This document shows, piece by piece, positions 1 to 8,220 of a stretch of 38,109 nt of DNA. Below the pieces are notes generated by a model, which saw nothing but the letters and a program-made list of their open reading frames with translations, did no database searches and had not been told where the DNA came from. Numbering within the stretch: the stretch's first letter is position 1; each line of letters begins with the position of its first letter. Source of the stretch: Pseudomonadota bacterium (GTDB lineage Bacteria; Pseudomonadota; Alphaproteobacteria; SP197); NCBI GenBank assembly GCA_027592745.1, contig JAQCLG010000017.1:1-38109 (forward strand). Direction: 5' to 3'. A program made the position numbers and the translations under genes.

Positions 1-9
1 GCGGATTCA

Positions 10-50
10 CACGATCAGCCGGAACCGCCGAGCGGTTCCGGCTGATCGTG
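10..50. terminator. Perfect 19-bp hairpin just downstream of hutH
   Basis: The arm CACGATCAGCCGGAACCGC (10-28) and its exact reverse complement (32-50) are separated by the 3-base loop CGA. A further GCGGAT/ATCCGC pair (1-6 and 51-56) extends the symmetry. The hairpin begins 7 bases beyond the hutH stop codon. No T-tract follows on either strand, so it may act as a mRNA 3'-end stabiliser or a Rho-assisted terminator rather than a canonical intrinsic terminator. The hairpin is directly visible; its function is inferred. Confidence 0.6.
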
Positions 51-57
51 ATCCGCT

Positions 58-1587
58 CTAAGGGGCCACCAGTTCCCCCGGCACGAAACGGCGGAAAGCG
101 CCCTGGCGCACCAGGGCGGAGACGGCGGCGATGTCAGGGGCCATCAGGCGGTCCTGGTCCCAGAAGGCGGCGACCTGGCGGATCATGGCGTGGGCCTGGC
201 CCAGCGGCTTCGAAGTCGCCAGCGGGGCGCGGAGGTCGATGCCCTGGGCGGCGGCGAGCAGTTCGATGGCGACGATGTCGGCGAGGTTCTCGTTCATGTC
301 GGCCAGGCGCCGGGCCGCATGCGTCGCCATGGAGACGTGATCCTCCTGATTGGCCGAGGTCGGCAGGCTGTCGATGGAGGCAGGGGCAGCGCGCTGCTTG
401 TTCTCGCTGGCGAGTGCTGCTGCGGTGACCTGGGCGATCATGAAGCCGGAGTTGACGCCGCTGTCGGTCACCAGGAAGGGCGGCAGTTCGCTCATGCGGG
501 AATCGGTAAGCAACGCGATGCGACGTTCGGCCAGCGAGCCGGTCTCGGCGAGCGCCAGGGCCATGACGTCGCTGCAGAGGGCGATCGGCTCGGCGTGGAA
601 GTTGCCGCCCGAGAGCACGTCGCCCTCTGCGGCAAAGACCAACGGATTGTCGGTGACGGCATTGGCCTCGCGCAGGACGACGCCGGCGGCAAAGCGCAGG
701 TGGTCGAGGCAGGCGCCCATGACCTGGGGCTGGCAGCGCAGCGAATAGGGATCCTGCACACGGTCACAGTTCTCGTGGCTGTGGCGGATCTCGCTGCCTT
801 CGAGGAGGTCGCGGTAGACCTTGGCGACGGCGATCTGGCCGGGCTGGCCGCGGATCGCCGAGATGCGCGGATCGAAGGGCGTGTCCGAGCCCAGGGCGGC
901 ATCGACGCTCATGGTGCCCGCGACCAGCGCGGCGGCAAAACAGTCGATGCCGCCCTGCAGGCCCTCGGCGGCAAGCGCGGTGGAGACCTGGGTACCATTC
1001 AGCAGGGCGAGGCCCTCCTTGGCTTCCAGTTCCAGCGGCTCCAGGCCGATCCGCGAGAGGCCTTCCGTGGCGCCCAGGGTCTCTCCGGCGATGCGGACCT
1101 CGCCGACGCCGATCAGCACCGCGGCCAGGTGGGCGAGCGGGGCAAGGTCGCCCGAGGCGCCGACCGAACCCTTGGAGGGCACCACGGGCAGGACATCGCC
1201 GTTGTAGAGGGCGATCAGACGCTCGATGACGACGGGGCGGCAGCCCGAATAACCCTGGGCCAGGGCGGAGATCTTCAGCGCCACGACCAGGCGCACGACA
1301 CGGTCGGGCAAGGGCGCGCCGACACCCGCGGCATGGCTCAGCACGATGCGGCGCTGCAGGTCGCGCAGGCGGTCCCGCGCAATCGAGGTCTTGGCCAGGC
1401 TGCCAAAGCCGGTGTTGATGCCGTAGACGCGGGCATCGCCCTCGGCGACGTCGTGCACCAGGGCGGCTGAGGCTTCGATCGCGGGCCAAGCCGCCGAGTC
1501 AAGCGTCAGTGCCAGGCCGCCGCCGGCGAGGCGGTCGAGATCGCCGAAAACGAGCTGCCCCGGCCTCATGGTGAACTGCTGTGCCAT
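58..1587 (-). CDS. hutH: Histidine ammonia-lyase
   Basis: The 509-aa protein has the usual HutH length. It should convert L-histidine to trans-urocanate and ammonia in the cytoplasm. The MIO cofactor triad Ala144-Ser145-Gly146 lies in [13 protein letters not shown]. Other family active-site blocks are present: VYGINTGFG (Tyr55), LSHAAGVG (His85), [30 protein letters not shown] and [11 protein letters not shown]. The ATG at 1587 matches the conserved family N-terminus. The reading frame stays open further upstream, but that part looks non-coding. No hutU, hutI or hutG is in the window, so it is an isolated hutH, divergent from an MttB gene with 97 bp between the starts. A related lyase specificity is possible, but every residue block I can check is histidine-lyase-like. 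Confidence 0.93.
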   Translation of the reverse strand: MAQQFTMRPGQLVFGDLDRLAGGGLALTLDSAAWPAIEASAALVHDVAEGDARVYGINTGFGSLAKTSIARDRLRDLQRRIVLSHAAGVGAPLPDRVVRLVVALKISALAQGYSGCRPVVIERLIALYNGDVLPVVPSKGSVGASGDLAPLAHLAAVLIGVGEVRIAGETLGATEGLSRIGLEPLELEAKEGLALLNGTQVSTALAAEGLQGGIDCFAAALVAGTMSVDAALGSDTPFDPRISAIRGQPGQIAVAKVYRDLLEGSEIRHSHENCDRVQDPYSLRCQPQVMGACLDHLRFAAGVVLREANAVTDNPLVFAAEGDVLSGGNFHAEPIALCSDVMALALAETGSLAERRIALLTDSRMSELPPFLVTDSGVNSGFMIAQVTAAALASENKQRAAPASIDSLPTSANQEDHVSMATHAARRLADMNENLADIVAIELLAAAQGIDLRAPLATSKPLGQAHAMIRQVAAFWDQDRLMAPDIAAVSALVRQGAFRRFVPGELVAP

Positions 1588-1627
1588 CGCTTCCCCCTGC
1601 CCGCCCATAACGGACCGATCTCGCGTG

Positions 1628-1656
1628 TTTACATGATCACGGGCCAGCCGTAATAG
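1628..1656 (+). promoter_or_regulatory. Candidate sigma-70 promoter for the first MttB gene
   Basis: TTTACA (1628-1633, 5 of 6 to the -35 consensus) and TAATAG (1651-1656) are separated by 17 bases. They lie in a locally AT-richer stretch between the divergent hutH and MttB starts. Transcription would begin near 1663, about 22 bases before the ATG at 1685, which follows a GGGGG ribosome-binding stretch at 1676-1680. This is a pattern match only. Confidence 0.4.
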
Positions 1657-1684
1657 CTCAGAGGCGACCAACCACGGGGGATGC

Positions 1685-3208
1685 ATGGCACGAGAAGGAC
1701 GGCGCGAACGGCGCAGCACGACGGACGCGGTCCACCAGTTGCCGTGGCGCGATATCGTCAACCGCTTCCCGCCCGTCGAACCGCTCTCGGCCGACGAACT
1801 GGAGTTCATCCAGGACCGCTCGCTCAAGGTACTCGAAGAGATCGGGATGGAGTTCCTCCATGACACCGCCCTCGACGTGCTCGACAAGGCCGGCGCCGAG
1901 GTCGACCGGGCCAGGCGCCATGTCCGCCTGCCCCGCGAGCTGGTGACGGCAAGCGTCGCCAAGGCGCCGGCGCAGTTCACGCTCCATGCCCGCAACCCTG
2001 CGCGCAACCGCATCCTGGGCGGCAACCACATCAACTTCTGTCCTGTGGCCAGCCCGCCCTTCTGCCACGACCTCGACGGCGGCCGGCGCGAGGGCAACTT
2101 CGAGGACTACTGCAAGTTCCTGAAGCTGGGGCAGAGCTTCAACATCCTGCACTTCTTCGGTGGCTATCCCGTCGAACCCACCGACCTTCCGGCCGCAAGC
2201 CGCCACCTGGATTGCCTGGCGGCCTTCGTGACGCTGACCGACCGCGCCTGGCACGCCTATTCGCTTGGCGCCGAGCGCATCGAGGACGCCCTGGAGATCG
2301 CCGCCATCGCGCGCGGCAAGAGCCGCGAGGCGCTCAAGGGCGAGGCCAGCATCGTCACCGTGGTCAACGCCAACTCGCCCCTGCGCTACGACACGCCCAT
2401 GCTCGACGGCCTGCTGAAGATGGCCGAGGGCGGCCAGGTGGTGATCCTGACGCCCTTCACCCTGTCGGGCGCCATGGCGCCGGCGACCGTGGCTGGCGCC
2501 CTGACCCAGCAGAACGCCGAGGCCCTGGCCGGCATCACGCTGGTGCAGCTCGTCAATCCCGGCTGCCCGGTGATCTATGGCGGCTTCACGAGCAACGTCG
2601 ACATGAAGACCGGTGCGCCCGCCTTCGGCACGCCGGAAGCCACGCGCGCGGCGATGATCGGCGGCCAGTTGGCGCGCCGCAACGGCGTGCCCTACCGCTC
2701 CAGCAACCCCAACGCCTCGACCTCGGCCGATGCCCAGGCAGCCTACGAGAGCCAGATGTCGCTGTGGGGCGCCACCATGGGCCATGCCAACATGATCCTG
2801 CACGCGGCGGGCTGGCTCGAGGGCGGCCTGGTCGCGAGTTTCGAGAAGTTCATCATCGACGTCGACACCCTGCAGATGATGGCCGAAGTGCTCACGCCCA
2901 TCGAGGTGACCGACGCGGCCATCGGCATCGAGGCGATGCGCGACGTCGGACCCGGCGGCCACTTCTTCGGCACGCAACATACGCTGGACCGCTACGAGAC
3001 GGCCTTCTACGAACCGATCGTTTCGGACTGGCGCAACTTCGAGGCCTGGGAGGCGGCCGGCGCACCCGACGCCCAGCGCCGCGCCAACACAATCTGTAAG
3101 AAGATGCTGGCGGCCTACCAGCCACCCGACCTGGACCCCGCCATCGCCGAACAGCTTGCCGACTTCGTAGCGCGCAGGAAGAGCGAGATCGGCGTTCGGG
3201 CGATGTAG
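1685..3208 (+). CDS. MttB-family (trimethylamine methyltransferase-like) protein, paralog 1
   Basis: This 507-aa protein belongs to the MttB/MtgB superfamily, whose characterised members move a methyl group from trimethylamine or a quaternary amine (glycine betaine, carnitine, proline betaine) to a corrinoid protein. Recognisable blocks are [69 protein letters not shown] and [19 protein letters not shown]. There is no in-frame TAG, so it is a non-pyrrolysine member. The ATG at 1685 has a G-rich site 5-9 bases upstream. Paralog 2 follows 105 bp downstream on the same strand and shares all these blocks, which suggests tandem duplication. No mttC-like corrinoid gene is nearby. The substrate cannot be told from sequence; a methylated amine is inferred from the neighbours. 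Confidence 0.9.
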   Translation: MAREGRRERRSTTDAVHQLPWRDIVNRFPPVEPLSADELEFIQDRSLKVLEEIGMEFLHDTALDVLDKAGAEVDRARRHVRLPRELVTASVAKAPAQFTLHARNPARNRILGGNHINFCPVASPPFCHDLDGGRREGNFEDYCKFLKLGQSFNILHFFGGYPVEPTDLPAASRHLDCLAAFVTLTDRAWHAYSLGAERIEDALEIAAIARGKSREALKGEASIVTVVNANSPLRYDTPMLDGLLKMAEGGQVVILTPFTLSGAMAPATVAGALTQQNAEALAGITLVQLVNPGCPVIYGGFTSNVDMKTGAPAFGTPEATRAAMIGGQLARRNGVPYRSSNPNASTSADAQAAYESQMSLWGATMGHANMILHAAGWLEGGLVASFEKFIIDVDTLQMMAEVLTPIEVTDAAIGIEAMRDVGPGGHFFGTQHTLDRYETAFYEPIVSDWRNFEAWEAAGAPDAQRRANTICKKMLAAYQPPDLDPAIAEQLADFVARRKSEIGVRAM

Positions 3209-3313
3209 CGGCAACGTTGTGCCCGCCGACGAAAACGGAACCGAACATGACGGGCTGGTGCTTGTTTGCCGGCATGAGCGACGCCTAGGCTCGGCGCGCC
3301 AGAGGAGGCCACC

Positions 3314-4849
3314 ATGTCCCGCCGTACCACGTCCCGCCGTAGCGCCGCCGCCCGCGACAGCAAGCCGGTCCTGAACCAGTTGCCATGGCGGGAGGTGCGC
3401 AACCCCTTCCCGCCGCTCAATGTTCTCTCCGCCGACGAGCTTGAGCACATCCACAGCGCCTCGCTGACGATCCTGGAGGATCTCGGCATGGAGGTGCTCT
3501 CTGGCCCGGCGCGGGCGTACTACAAGGCCGCGGGCGCCGACGTCGACGAAAGCAGCCAGCGGGTGCGCATGGACCGTGCCATGGTCATGGAACATGTCGC
3601 CAGGGCGCCGGCGGAATTCACGCTGCACAGCCGCGTGGCAGAACGCGACGTCACCTTCGGCGGCAACCGGGTTCTGGTGACGCCGGTGAGCTCGACACCC
3701 AACTGCTCCGACCTCGACGGCGGGCGCCGTCCCGGTACGTTCAAGGATTTCGAGAACCTGGTGAAGATCGCCGCCAGCCTCAACTGCATCCATTTCTTTG
3801 CCGGCTACCCCACCGAGGCCATCGACCTGCCGGTGCCGACCCGGCACCTGGACTGCTACAAGGCCTTCATCACCCTGACCGACCGGGTCTGGCGCACCTA
3901 TGCCCTGGGTGCCGAGAGGAGCCGGGACGGCATCGTGATGAACCGCATCGCACGCGGCATCGGTGAAACCGAGATGATCGAGAAGCCGGGCCTGATCACG
4001 CTGATCAACACCAACTCGCCGCTCAAGCTCGACGAGCCGATGTGCCAGGGGCTGATCGAGATGGCGAGCCACGGCCAGGCCGTGGCGATCACGCCGTTCA
4101 CCCTGCTGGGTGCGATGGCGCCGACCACACTTGCGGGAGCGCTGGCCCAGCAGAACGCCGAGGCGCTGGCCGGGTTGGCGCTGATCCAGATGGTGCGGCC
4201 GGGCTGCCCCAGCGTCTATGGCGGTTTTACCAGCAACGTCGACATGAAGTCGGGCGCCCCGGCCTTCGGCACGCCCGAATACGTCAAGGCGACGCTTGCC
4301 GGCGGCCAGCTTGCGCGCAAGTACGCCATCCCCTTCCGCACCAGCAACGTCAACGCCTCCAACGCGGTCGATGCCCAGGGCGCCTATGAATCGGGCATGA
4401 GCCTGTGGGCGGCCTTCATGTCGGGCGCCAACTTCATCCACCATGGCGCGGGCTGGCTCGAGGGCGGCCTGGTGGCGAGCTTCGAGAAGATGATCGTGGA
4501 CGCCGAGATGCTGCAGGGCATGTTCGAGACCATGATGCCGATCGAGGTTTCCGACGCGGCCATCGGCATGGAGGCGATGCGCGACGTCGGTCCCGGCGGC
4601 CATTTCTTCGGCACGCAACACACGCTGGACCGCTACGAGACGGCGTTCTACGCACCCATGCTCTCGGACTGGCGCAACTACGAGACCTGGGTCGAGGCCG
4701 GCAGCCCGGACGCCGCGACGCGTGCCAACAGGCTGTGGAAGATGATCCTGGAGAACTACGAGGCACCCGAGCTCGACCCCGCCATCGTCGAGGAACTGGA
4801 CGCCTACATCTCCCGGCGCAAGGAAGAGGGCGGCGTCCACGACAACTGA
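3314..4849 (+). CDS. MttB-family (trimethylamine methyltransferase-like) protein, paralog 2
   Basis: This 511-aa protein has the same architecture as the upstream paralog. It has the blocks [69 protein letters not shown] and [19 protein letters not shown]. The start is well supported by AGAGGAGG at 3301-3308, five bases before the ATG. The first 25 residues are basic and low in complexity, and alignment with paralog 1 begins at NQLPWREVRNPFPPL. A weak promoter-like pair (TTGTTT at 3262, TAGGCT at 3286) could give it its own transcript. There is no internal amber codon. As a non-Pyl MttB member, its methyl acceptor and substrate are unknown; a betaine-type quaternary amine is the best guess. 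Confidence 0.9.
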   Translation: MSRRTTSRRSAAARDSKPVLNQLPWREVRNPFPPLNVLSADELEHIHSASLTILEDLGMEVLSGPARAYYKAAGADVDESSQRVRMDRAMVMEHVARAPAEFTLHSRVAERDVTFGGNRVLVTPVSSTPNCSDLDGGRRPGTFKDFENLVKIAASLNCIHFFAGYPTEAIDLPVPTRHLDCYKAFITLTDRVWRTYALGAERSRDGIVMNRIARGIGETEMIEKPGLITLINTNSPLKLDEPMCQGLIEMASHGQAVAITPFTLLGAMAPTTLAGALAQQNAEALAGLALIQMVRPGCPSVYGGFTSNVDMKSGAPAFGTPEYVKATLAGGQLARKYAIPFRTSNVNASNAVDAQGAYESGMSLWAAFMSGANFIHHGAGWLEGGLVASFEKMIVDAEMLQGMFETMMPIEVSDAAIGMEAMRDVGPGGHFFGTQHTLDRYETAFYAPMLSDWRNYETWVEAGSPDAATRANRLWKMILENYEAPELDPAIVEELDAYISRRKEEGGVHDN

Positions 4850-4870
4850 GGGCGTCCTCCTGCCCGGCGT

Positions 4871-4900
4871 GTCGTTCTCCGGCTTGACCGGAGGACCCAT
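4871..4900. repeat. Palindromic intergenic repeat of the alphaproteobacterial type
   Basis: CTCCGG (4877-4882), loop CTTGA and CCGGAG (4888-4893) sit inside GTCGTTCTCCGGCTTGACCG and the following GAGGACCCAT. This strongly resembles the short dispersed palindromes of alphaproteobacterial genomes (CGTCATTCCCGGCTTGACCGGGAATCC-like), whose antisense translation reads as a PPVKPE-type peptide, as it does here. It lies 21 bp after the second MttB stop and may end or stabilise that mRNA. Dispersal cannot be checked within one window. Confidence 0.55.
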
Positions 4901-4965
4901 GCTGTAACATCACGACGGGCGCCACGACGGACCGTGGCACCCTATCGCAAGGTCACAGCTTGTAT

Positions 4966-5010
4966 GGTCTGGTCTGGTCTGGTCTGGTCTGGTCTGGTCA
5001 AGCCAGACCA
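4966..5010 (+). repeat. Pentanucleotide tandem repeat (GGTCT)6-GGTCA plus overlapping hairpin
   Basis: Six exact GGTCT units (4966-4995) and a seventh unit GGTCA (4996-5000) are followed by CCAGACCA (5003-5010). That segment pairs with TGGTCTGG (4990-4997) around the loop TCAAG. The array ends 45 bases before the ATG of the AhpD-like gene, so it sits where a promoter or 5' leader would be. Short-unit arrays of this kind can change copy number by slippage and so alter promoter spacing or leader structure. The repeat is directly visible; the regulatory role is inferred. Confidence 0.8.
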
Positions 5011-5055
5011 TGACAGCCAGAAGGTGCGGTGGTGCTGCAAGCCGAGGAGCATCCG

Positions 5056-5628
5056 ATGACCGATCACGCCATCAGCCGCTTTCCCGTGCCAGACGTGACC
5101 GACCTGCCCGAGGACCTGCGCACGCGCATCCCGGCGGTGCAGGAGAAGGCGGGATTCGTGCCCAACGTCTTACTGGTTCTGGCCCATCGGCCCGAGGAGT
5201 TGCGCGCCTTCATGGCCTACCACGACGCCCTGATGGAAAAGGACATCGGCCTCTCCAAGGCCGAGCGAGAGATGATCGTGGTCGCGACCTCGGCAGCGAA
5301 TGGCTGCCAGTACTGCGTCATAGCCCATGGCGCGATCCTGCGCATCCGCGCGAGGAACCCTCTGGTCGCCGACCAGGTGGCGATCAACCATGCCAAGGCC
5401 GATATCTCGGAGCGCCAGCGCGCCATGCTAGACTTCGCCATGAAGGTCGCCACCGACAGCCGCCATGTCGGCACGCAGGATTTCGCACTCCTGCACGGGC
5501 ACGGCTTCGACGACGAGGCGATCTGGGACATCGGGGCCATCGCGGCCTTCTTCGCCATGAGCAACCGCCTGGCCAACATGACCGGCATGCGCCCCAACAC
5601 CGAGTTCTACACCATGGGCCGGGCGTGA
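5056..5628 (+). CDS. AhpD-like carboxymuconolactone decarboxylase family protein (peroxidase-related)
   Basis: This 190-aa protein carries the AhpD/CMD redox signature Cys84-x2-Cys87 with His91 (CQYCVIAHG), in an all-alpha fold. AhpD relatives act as thiol peroxidases or disulfide reductases in the cytoplasm. The length and the FVPNVLLVLAHRPE segment fit the uncharacterised peroxidase-related subfamily. I chose the ATG at 5056 because GAGGAG lies six bases upstream; a GTG at 5029 in the same frame lacks a ribosome-binding site. The last codons overlap the next gene by four bases (GTGA), implying translational coupling to the acetyltransferase. The physiological substrate is unknown. The GGTCT repeat array lies directly upstream. 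Confidence 0.85.
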   Translation: MTDHAISRFPVPDVTDLPEDLRTRIPAVQEKAGFVPNVLLVLAHRPEELRAFMAYHDALMEKDIGLSKAEREMIVVATSAANGCQYCVIAHGAILRIRARNPLVADQVAINHAKADISERQRAMLDFAMKVATDSRHVGTQDFALLHGHGFDDEAIWDIGAIAAFFAMSNRLANMTGMRPNTEFYTMGRA

Positions 5629-6206
5629 ACGCGGCAGGCATCGTCTGCGCGCCGGCAACCGCGGAGCGTTGGGGCGATGTCGTCGCGGTCATGGAAGGCT
5701 GCAGCTACGGGCGCAAGTGCTGGTGCGCCTACTGGTACCTGCCCAACAAGGACTACAAGGAGGGCTGGGGCCCGGCCAACGCCGCGACCCTGCGGGCGCG
5801 CATCGAGGGCGGCGAGGAGCCCGGCGTGATCGCATGGGTCGATGGCGTTCCGGCCGGCTGGTGCGCCGTCGCCCCGCGCGAGAAACATGACCGGCTCAAC
5901 CGCTCCAAACCCTTCGCGGCGCTGGATGCGACGCCGGTGTGGTCCGTAACCTGTTTCGTGGTGCGCACGGGTTACCGGCGGCGCGGACTGATGCGCACCC
6001 TGCTCGGCGCCGCGGTCGACCATGCCCGCGGCAAGAGTGCCGTGGCGCTCGAAGCCTATCCCACCGAACCGGGGCCGAAAACCGGCAGCGCCGATCTCTA
6101 CTTCGGCACTGCCGCGGCGTTCCGCGATGCCGGCTTCGTGGAAGTCGCGCGCCCCCTGCCCCGACGCCCGATCATGCGCCTCACTCTTTCGCCACAGGCG
6201 CGCTGA
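5625..6206 (+). CDS. GNAT-family N-acetyltransferase
   Basis: The 193-aa protein contains the GNAT acetyl-CoA binding region near residues 105-125 (VTCFVVRTGYRRRGLM), where the R/Q-x-x-G-x-G/A loop appears as RRRGLM. A Cys/Trp-rich segment (GRKCWCAYWYLPN) sits near residue 30. Translation probably starts at the GTG at 5625, which overlaps the upstream stop as GTGA. The acyl acceptor cannot be predicted. The gene ends inside the tail of the convergent AbrB-like gene: the two coding regions overlap by 26 bp (6181-6206), so read-through in either direction would produce antisense RNA. Confidence 0.8.
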   Translation: MNAAGIVCAPATAERWGDVVAVMEGCSYGRKCWCAYWYLPNKDYKEGWGPANAATLRARIEGGEEPGVIAWVDGVPAGWCAVAPREKHDRLNRSKPFAALDATPVWSVTCFVVRTGYRRRGLMRTLLGAAVDHARGKSAVALEAYPTEPGPKTGSADLYFGTAAAFRDAGFVEVARPLPRRPIMRLTLSPQAR

Positions 6207-7239
6207 TCCGGCGCAGCAGGAACGGCAGGGTCAGGCTGATTGCCAGGAAACGCACGAGCTGGTGGCCGGCGACAAAGGCGGGATCGAGGTCGAAGGCGAA
6301 GGCCAGCACCGGCATGACATCGAAGCCGCCGGGCGCGAAGGCGAGGCAAAGCTGCAGAAAATCGTCGCCGGTGATGGCGCTGACCCCCAGGGCAAAGCCG
6401 CTGGTGATCGCCAGCGCGATGAGCAGGCCGCCCATGCCGGCCTTCAGGCATTGCCAGAGGAAGAACGCGCTGGTGCCGGCAAACCGCGCCCCGACGGCGA
6501 TACCGGTGATCACCAGCGAGGGCCAGAGAAGCGCGACGGGGAACTGACCGTGATAGAAGCCTGCGATCGACAGGGCGCCCGAGAGGAACATCGGTGCGAC
6601 GAAGGTCGGCGCAGGCATGCGCAGGCGGCGCGCCAGGGGCACGCTGACGATGCAGAGGACGACGATCAGCGCTGCCATCGGCCAGGTGATCGTCTCTCCG
6701 GGATCGCTGGCATGGGGCGGGATGTCGGTCGCCAGGCCGACGGCAGCGGGGATCAGCGCCAGCAGCATGGCAACCCGCAGGGTCTGGAGCACGGCGACAC
6801 GGCGCAGGTCGACATGGGAGAGGTCGGAGGCCAGCGCGATGACGTAGCTCAGGGCACCGGGAATGGCGCAGAGCCAGGCGGTGGGCCGGTCGATGCCGTG
6901 GCGGCGGGTAAGGTAGCGCGGCACGACCACCATCACCGCGACCAGCGAGAGCAGCAGGCCCGCAAGCGAGATCGGCCAGGAGGCAAAGGAGGCCACCGTG
7001 TCGCGATCGATCGTGGCGCCCAGGATCGCGCCGAGGACGATGAAGGCAAGGTCGCGCAGGCGCGGGTGCAGGCCGACCTTGACTCCCGCGAGCGCGGTGG
7101 CAGCGACCGCGACCATGGAGCCGGCAAGCAGGGCCGCGGGCATGCCGATCGCCATGAAGAGCAACCCGCCCGCAGTGCCCAAGACCACGGTCCGCAGGTC
7201 GACAAGCGCCTTTCGCCCTGTTGCGGGATCCAATCTCAT
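6181..7239 (-). CDS. AbrB-family integral membrane protein (putative ammonia monooxygenase-type annotation)
   Basis: This 352-aa, very hydrophobic protein has about ten membrane segments arranged as two similar halves. Each half has a conserved glycine/proline pattern: LRDLAFIVLGAILGATID and IPGALSYVIALASD in the first, APGGFDVMPVLAFAFD in the second. This is the AbrB duplication family, often mis-annotated as ammonia monooxygenase. E. coli AbrB was linked to regulation of aidB, but a transport role is more likely. The start at 7239 overlaps the stop of the upstream EamA gene as ATGA, so the two membrane proteins form a coupled pair. No substrate can be inferred. Confidence 0.8.
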   Translation of the reverse strand: MRLDPATGRKALVDLRTVVLGTAGGLLFMAIGMPAALLAGSMVAVAATALAGVKVGLHPRLRDLAFIVLGAILGATIDRDTVASFASWPISLAGLLLSLVAVMVVVPRYLTRRHGIDRPTAWLCAIPGALSYVIALASDLSHVDLRRVAVLQTLRVAMLLALIPAAVGLATDIPPHASDPGETITWPMAALIVVLCIVSVPLARRLRMPAPTFVAPMFLSGALSIAGFYHGQFPVALLWPSLVITGIAVGARFAGTSAFFLWQCLKAGMGGLLIALAITSGFALGVSAITGDDFLQLCLAFAPGGFDVMPVLAFAFDLDPAFVAGHQLVRFLAISLTLPFLLRRISAPVAKE

Positions 7240-8141
7240 CGGCGCGGCGCCGGCGTACGGCCGGTGACGACCAGGGCGACGCCCAGAACGGCAAGCACCA
7301 TGCCGGCGATGGCGGTCCAGGTCATGGACTCGCCCAGCGCCGCCCAGGCCATGACGGCGGTGAGCGGGGGCACCAGGAAAAACAGGCTGGTCATGCGGCT
7401 GGCCTGGCCCCGCTTGATCATGACGAAGAGCAGGCTGACCGAGACGAGCGAAAGCACGATGGCGACGTAGAAGAGCGCGGCGACGAACTCCAGGCTCCAG
7501 ACGATACGCGCCTCCTCGAAGAACATGGCGCAGGGCAGCAGTATGACCGTGGCCGTGGCGAACTGCACGAGTCCACCGGTGCGCGGGTCCATCGTCGGAC
7601 AGAACCGCTTCTGGTAGAGCGTGCCCACGGTGATGCCGGCCAGCGAGACGAAGCAGACCGCGATGCCGGCCGGCGTGCCCAGGCCCAGCTCCAGCTTGCG
7701 CTCGACGACCAGCGCGACGCCGGCAAAACCCAGGCCGAGCCCGGCCCACTGGCGCGGTCCGACCCGCTCGCCCAGCAGCGGGCCGGCGGCGATGGCAGTG
7801 AAGATCGGCTGCATGCACACGATCAGCGCGGCGGTGCCCGCACCGACCCCCGTCGACATCGCGACCCAGGCCGCGCCGAAGTAGATCGCCTGCATCAGGG
7901 CGCCGGCGACCGCGATGTGCCTGACCTCGCCCCAGGTCGACGGCCAGGGCGGGCGCGAGACCAGCACCACGACGAGCATCAGCAGGGTGACCAACGCGAA
8001 ACGCAGGGTGAGGAAGGTCAGCGGATCGGCGGCCTGCAGGCCGGCCTTGGCGGCGATGAAACCGCTCGACCAGAGGACGACGAAGAGGGCCGGAATGCCC
8101 AGCGAGACAAGCCGCGACGGCGCGGCAGCAGGGGCGGTCAT
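7236..8141 (-). CDS. EamA/RhaT-type (DMT superfamily) transporter
   Basis: The 301-aa protein has ten predicted membrane helices in two EamA repeats. The first begins LGIPALFVVLWSSGFIAAKAG, with the typical W-S-S/G-F segment of this family, and the second begins near residue 150 (AGIAVCFVSLAGITVGTLYQKRF). Members export or take up amino acids and other small metabolites across the inner membrane; substrate specificity cannot be read from sequence. It is translationally coupled (ATGA) to the AbrB-like gene downstream. The start at 8141 gives the standard short cytoplasmic N-terminus. Confidence 0.87.
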   Translation of the reverse strand: MTAPAAAPSRLVSLGIPALFVVLWSSGFIAAKAGLQAADPLTFLTLRFALVTLLMLVVVLVSRPPWPSTWGEVRHIAVAGALMQAIYFGAAWVAMSTGVGAGTAALIVCMQPIFTAIAAGPLLGERVGPRQWAGLGLGFAGVALVVERKLELGLGTPAGIAVCFVSLAGITVGTLYQKRFCPTMDPRTGGLVQFATATVILLPCAMFFEEARIVWSLEFVAALFYVAIVLSLVSVSLLFVMIKRGQASRMTSLFFLVPPLTAVMAWAALGESMTWTAIAGMVLAVLGVALVVTGRTPAPRR

Positions 8142-8220
8142 GACGCGGACGGTCCGGGGCTACGGGCGGGAGGCCCAGTCTAGAACCGATCGCAGGGTGC
8201 TGGCGAACGTCGCGTGGCCT

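Noticed and set aside
190-1470. 426-aa plus-strand open frame opposite hutH
   Set aside because: Mirror of a GC-rich real gene; no domain, and the hutH frame has complete family motifs.
1685-4849. Pyrrolysine-containing MttB
   Set aside because: The frames at 1685 and 3314 (and 32718) have no internal TAG, so these are non-Pyl family members.
1658-4900. 1080-aa minus-strand open frame opposite the first two MttB genes
   Set aside because: Composition is low-complexity Gly/Arg/His/Val antisense sequence of GC-rich genes. The plus-strand frames contain clear MttB motifs, and the frame begins inside the palindromic repeat.
4966-5010. GGTCT array considered as a CRISPR or attachment-site remnant
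   Set aside because: Units are 5 bp with no spacers, and there is no integrase or cas gene nearby.
7221-8183. 320-aa plus-strand frame opposite the EamA transporter
   Set aside because: Highly charged, low-complexity antisense translation of a membrane protein gene.
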